From NCBI GenBank assembly GCA_000715855.1, contig KL571299.1, positions 1,859 to 8,552 on the forward strand: a stretch of 6,694 nt of DNA, in the 5' to 3' direction. A program made the translations under genes and the position numbers. The notes under the pieces are model-generated. The model was not told the origin of the DNA, searched no databases, and worked only from the letters and a program-made list of their open reading frames with translations. Below are positions 5,083 to 6,694 of the stretch, in pieces. This stretch comes from Actinoplanes liguriensis. Lineage in GTDB: Bacteria > Actinomycetota > Actinomycetes > Mycobacteriales > Micromonosporaceae. The first letter of the stretch is position 1. The number at the start of each line of letters is the position of its first letter.

Positions 5083-5847
5083 CTACTTTGCCACACCGGG
5101 TGGCGGGAGCTCCAATCCGGCCTCAGCGAGGGCCTTGCGGTCCTTCTTGTCCAGATTTTCGGCAGGGTAGGCGGCGTAGAGATCCGGCCTGCGGGCCGAG
5201 GTCCGGACCAGGCTCTCGGTACGACGCCAGCGGGCGATCCGCCCGTGGTCACCCGACCGCAGCACCTCCGGGACCTCACGCCCCCGCCACGACGCCGGTT
5301 TCGTGTAGACGGGCGCCTCGAGCAGCCCCGCCGCGTGGGACTCCTCGGTCAGCGAGTCGGCGTTGCCGAGCACCCCGGGCAGCAGGCGGGTGATCGCTTC
5401 CATGATCACGATGACCGCGACCTCGCCACCGAACAGCACGTAGTCGCCGAGCGAGACCTCGCGCACCGGCATCCGGGACGCGGCGTCGTCGATCACCCGC
5501 TGGTCGATGCCCTCGTAGCGCCCGCAGGCGAAGACCAGGTGCGGCAGTGCGGCCAGCTCGTACGCGTCGGCCTGGGTGAACGGCTTGCCGACCGGGGACG
5601 GGATGACCAGCGTGGTCTCCGGGGTGACGACCGCGTCCAGCGCCTCGCCCCACGGCTCGGGGCGCATCACCATGCCGGGACCACCGCCGTACGGGCTGTC
5701 GTCCACCGTCCGGTGCACGTCATAGGTCCAGGTACGCAGATCGTGCACGGTGAGGTCGAGAGTCCCGGTGGTCCGCGCCTTGCCGATCAGCGACAGGTCG
5801 AGCGGGGCGAAGTAGTCCGGGAAGATCGAGACGATGTCGACCTTCAC
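5083..5847 (-). CDS. trmD: tRNA (guanine-37-N1)-methyltransferase
   Basis: TrmD uses S-adenosylmethionine to methylate N1 of G37 next to the anticodon, which prevents +1 frameshifting. This 254-residue SPOUT-fold protein has the N-terminal [10 protein letters not shown] (4-13), [11 protein letters not shown] (51-61), and the knotted cofactor site GRYEGIDQR (109-117) with [11 protein letters not shown] (132-142). Arg154 and PGVLGN (157-162) are also present. The C-terminal tRNA-binding part holds YTKPASWRG and [10 protein letters not shown]. Numbering matches E. coli TrmD through this region, and residue 169, the proposed general-base Asp in E. coli, is Glu here (LTEESH). The GTG at 5847 shares GTGA with the rimM stop; an AAGGA lies 11 bases upstream. 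A 141-bp spacer with hairpins separates it from rplS. Confidence 0.97.
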   Translation of the reverse strand: MKVDIVSIFPDYFAPLDLSLIGKARTTGTLDLTVHDLRTWTYDVHRTVDDSPYGGGPGMVMRPEPWGEALDAVVTPETTLVIPSPVGKPFTQADAYELAALPHLVFACGRYEGIDQRVIDDAASRMPVREVSLGDYVLFGGEVAVIVIMEAITRLLPGVLGNADSLTEESHAAGLLEAPVYTKPASWRGREVPEVLRSGDHGRIARWRRTESLVRTSARRPDLYAAYPAENLDKKDRKALAEAGLELPPPGVAK

Positions 5848-6413
5848 AGATCCAGCAGTCCTTCGGGTAGGTCGACCACGATCCGGCCACCGGCGACGTC
5901 CACGGTCGGGACCATCGCGGTGACGAACGGGATCAGCGCCGTTCCGCCGCCGGCCTTCTTCAGCACGATCAGGTCGGAGGACGGGGCGTGGTCGATCCGG
6001 TCCACCGTGCCGAGCTCGACGCCGTCGGCCGACTCCACGCGCAGCCCGATCAGCTGGTGGTCGTGGAACTCGTCCGGGTCCTCCGGCGGGGTCAGCTCAG
6101 AGCTGTCCACCTGGAGGAAGACGCCGCGCATCGCCTCGGCGACGTTGCGGTCGTAGATGCCCTCGAACACCGCGATGCCGCGGCCCTGATGCCAGCGGAT
6201 CGACTCGAGGGTGAGTTGTTTCGGAATCTCGAAACGAGCACCGGGAGCGGGAGTGCCCGCCGGGCCGGCGTTCACCCGGCGGTCCCGGGGGACCTCCGTG
6301 GTGAACACCGACCCGGCGGTGAAGCGTTCCTCGGGCTCGTCGGTCCGCACGACCACCGAGACCTCGCCCCGGATGCCGTGCGGTTTACCGATCTGGCCGA
6401 CGACGAGCAGCAT
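5844..6413 (-). CDS. rimM: Ribosome maturation factor RimM
   Basis: RimM binds ribosomal protein S19 and helps the 30S head and 16S rRNA mature. The 189-residue protein has the N-terminal RimM domain, opening with [15 protein letters not shown] (4-18), and a C-terminal PRC-barrel domain from about residue 116 that starts with [25 protein letters not shown] and [11 protein letters not shown] near the end are family-typical. A Gly/Pro/Ala-rich loop at about residues 43-60 interrupts the N-terminal domain between [12 protein letters not shown] and the [12 protein letters not shown] strand. The ATG at 6413 follows the khpA stop after 3 bases without a clear Shine-Dalgarno, which suggests coupled translation. 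The stop shares GTGA with trmD. Confidence 0.96.
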   Translation of the reverse strand: MLLVVGQIGKPHGIRGEVSVVVRTDEPEERFTAGSVFTTEVPRDRRVNAGPAGTPAPGARFEIPKQLTLESIRWHQGRGIAVFEGIYDRNVAEAMRGVFLQVDSSELTPPEDPDEFHDHQLIGLRVESADGVELGTVDRIDHAPSSDLIVLKKAGGGTALIPFVTAMVPTVDVAGGRIVVDLPEGLLDL

Positions 6414-6416
6414 CGA

Positions 6417-6674
6417 TCAGTACGCGTCGACGATGTCGACGCGGATGCCGCGCCCACCGATCGACCCGATCACCTGACGCAACGCCTTGGCCGTACGCCC
6501 GCCGCGCCCGATGACCGTTCCCAGGTCCTCCGGGTGCACACGGACCTCGAGCCGCTTGCCGCGGCGCGAGTCGACCAGACGGACCCGGACGTCGTCCGGG
6601 TTGTCGACGATGCCCTTGACGAGGTGCTCCAGCGCCGGCCGGAGCGCCCCGTCAGCTCGCGTCGGCGCCGGCAC
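6417..6674 (-). CDS. khpA: KH-domain RNA-binding protein KhpA
   Basis: This small cytoplasmic RNA-binding protein is about 85 residues long and is almost all a single KH domain. The KH nucleic-acid loop is VIGRGGRT, with GRGG at residues 56-59. The start ALRPALEHLVKGIVDNP and the end GIRVDIVDAY match the KhpA/YlqC family, normally encoded between rpsP and rimM, exactly as here. In Gram-positive bacteria KhpA pairs with KhpB and affects cell-envelope gene expression; that role is known from other species, not seen here. I chose GTG at 6674: AGGGGA (6688-6683) lies 8 bases upstream, and no start codon exists between it and the conserved domain. The frame stays open to the window edge, so a longer start cannot be excluded. 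With this start it overlaps the presumed rpsP tail by 23 bp. Confidence 0.93.
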   Translation of the reverse strand: MPAPTRADGALRPALEHLVKGIVDNPDDVRVRLVDSRRGKRLEVRVHPEDLGTVIGRGGRTAKALRQVIGSIGGRGIRVDIVDAY

Positions 6675-6694
6675 CGGCCGGGTCCCCTGCCGTC
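6652..6694 (-). CDS. rpsP: Presumed 3' end of rpsP (30S ribosomal protein S16), partial
   Basis: In the frame ending with TGA at 6654-6652 the last 13 codons read TAGDPAGAGADAS. The Ala/Gly/Asp-rich composition resembles the extended acidic tail that S16 carries in many actinomycetes, and rpsP is the expected gene directly before khpA. The fragment is too short for a firm call, so the identity rests mainly on gene order. Confidence 0.45.
   Translation of the reverse strand, partial: TAGDPAGAGADAS

Noticed and set aside
1..6694. CRISPR array, tRNA or rRNA genes, insertion sequence, prophage or defence system
   Set aside because: No regular direct repeats, no cloverleaf-like segment, no transposase or phage gene and no defence-type domain were seen. 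The mosaic end at base 1 is a library adapter, not a natural transposon end.

Overview
The window is high-GC DNA from an actinomycete chromosome, most likely a member of the Micromonosporaceae (Actinoplanes/Micromonospora-like). That placement is an inference from GC content, from the conserved order rpsP-khpA-rimM-trmD-rplS-lepB-lepB-nudix-rnhB-DUF2469, and from remembered protein features; no search was run. The first 17 bases are not genomic. They match the Tn5/Nextera mosaic-end adapter, so the left edge is a library or assembly boundary.

Layout. Bases 18-645 (+ strand) hold the C-terminal part of a class V, PLP-dependent aminotransferase of the CefD/isopenicillin N epimerase-like type. 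It converges with, and overlaps by 24 bp, a small secreted M23/LytM-like protein (622-1071, -). From there to the right edge every gene is on the minus strand and reads right to left: the apparent tail of rpsP, khpA, rimM, trmD, rplS, two different signal peptidase I genes, a Nudix hydrolase, rnhB and a DUF2469 gene. Most junctions are 1-4 base stop/start overlaps (rimM>trmD GTGA, lepB>lepB GTGA, nudix>rnhB TGATG, rnhB>DUF2469 ATGA), which suggests translational coupling. The two real breaks flank rplS: 141 bp on its 5' side and about 150 bp on its 3' side. Each carries two stable inverted repeats, so L19 is probably expressed separately from its neighbours. The third sizeable spacer, between DUF2469 and the M23 gene, carries two DnaA-box-like 9-mers and a hairpin.

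How the genes fit together. The right half is the translation and ribosome module: S16, a KH RNA-binding protein, a 30S maturation factor, a tRNA m1G37 methyltransferase and L19. The middle links to protein export (two type I signal peptidases) and nucleic-acid or nucleotide upkeep (Nudix, RNase HII). The left end is cell-envelope (M23-like) and accessory metabolism (aminotransferase).

I see no undescribed system here. This is mainly conserved housekeeping DNA. The points worth a second look are a Glu at the catalytic Asp169 position of TrmD, a missing HxxxD zinc-ligand motif in the M23-like protein, the paired hairpins on both sides of rplS, the two DnaA-box-like sites, and the adapter remnant.
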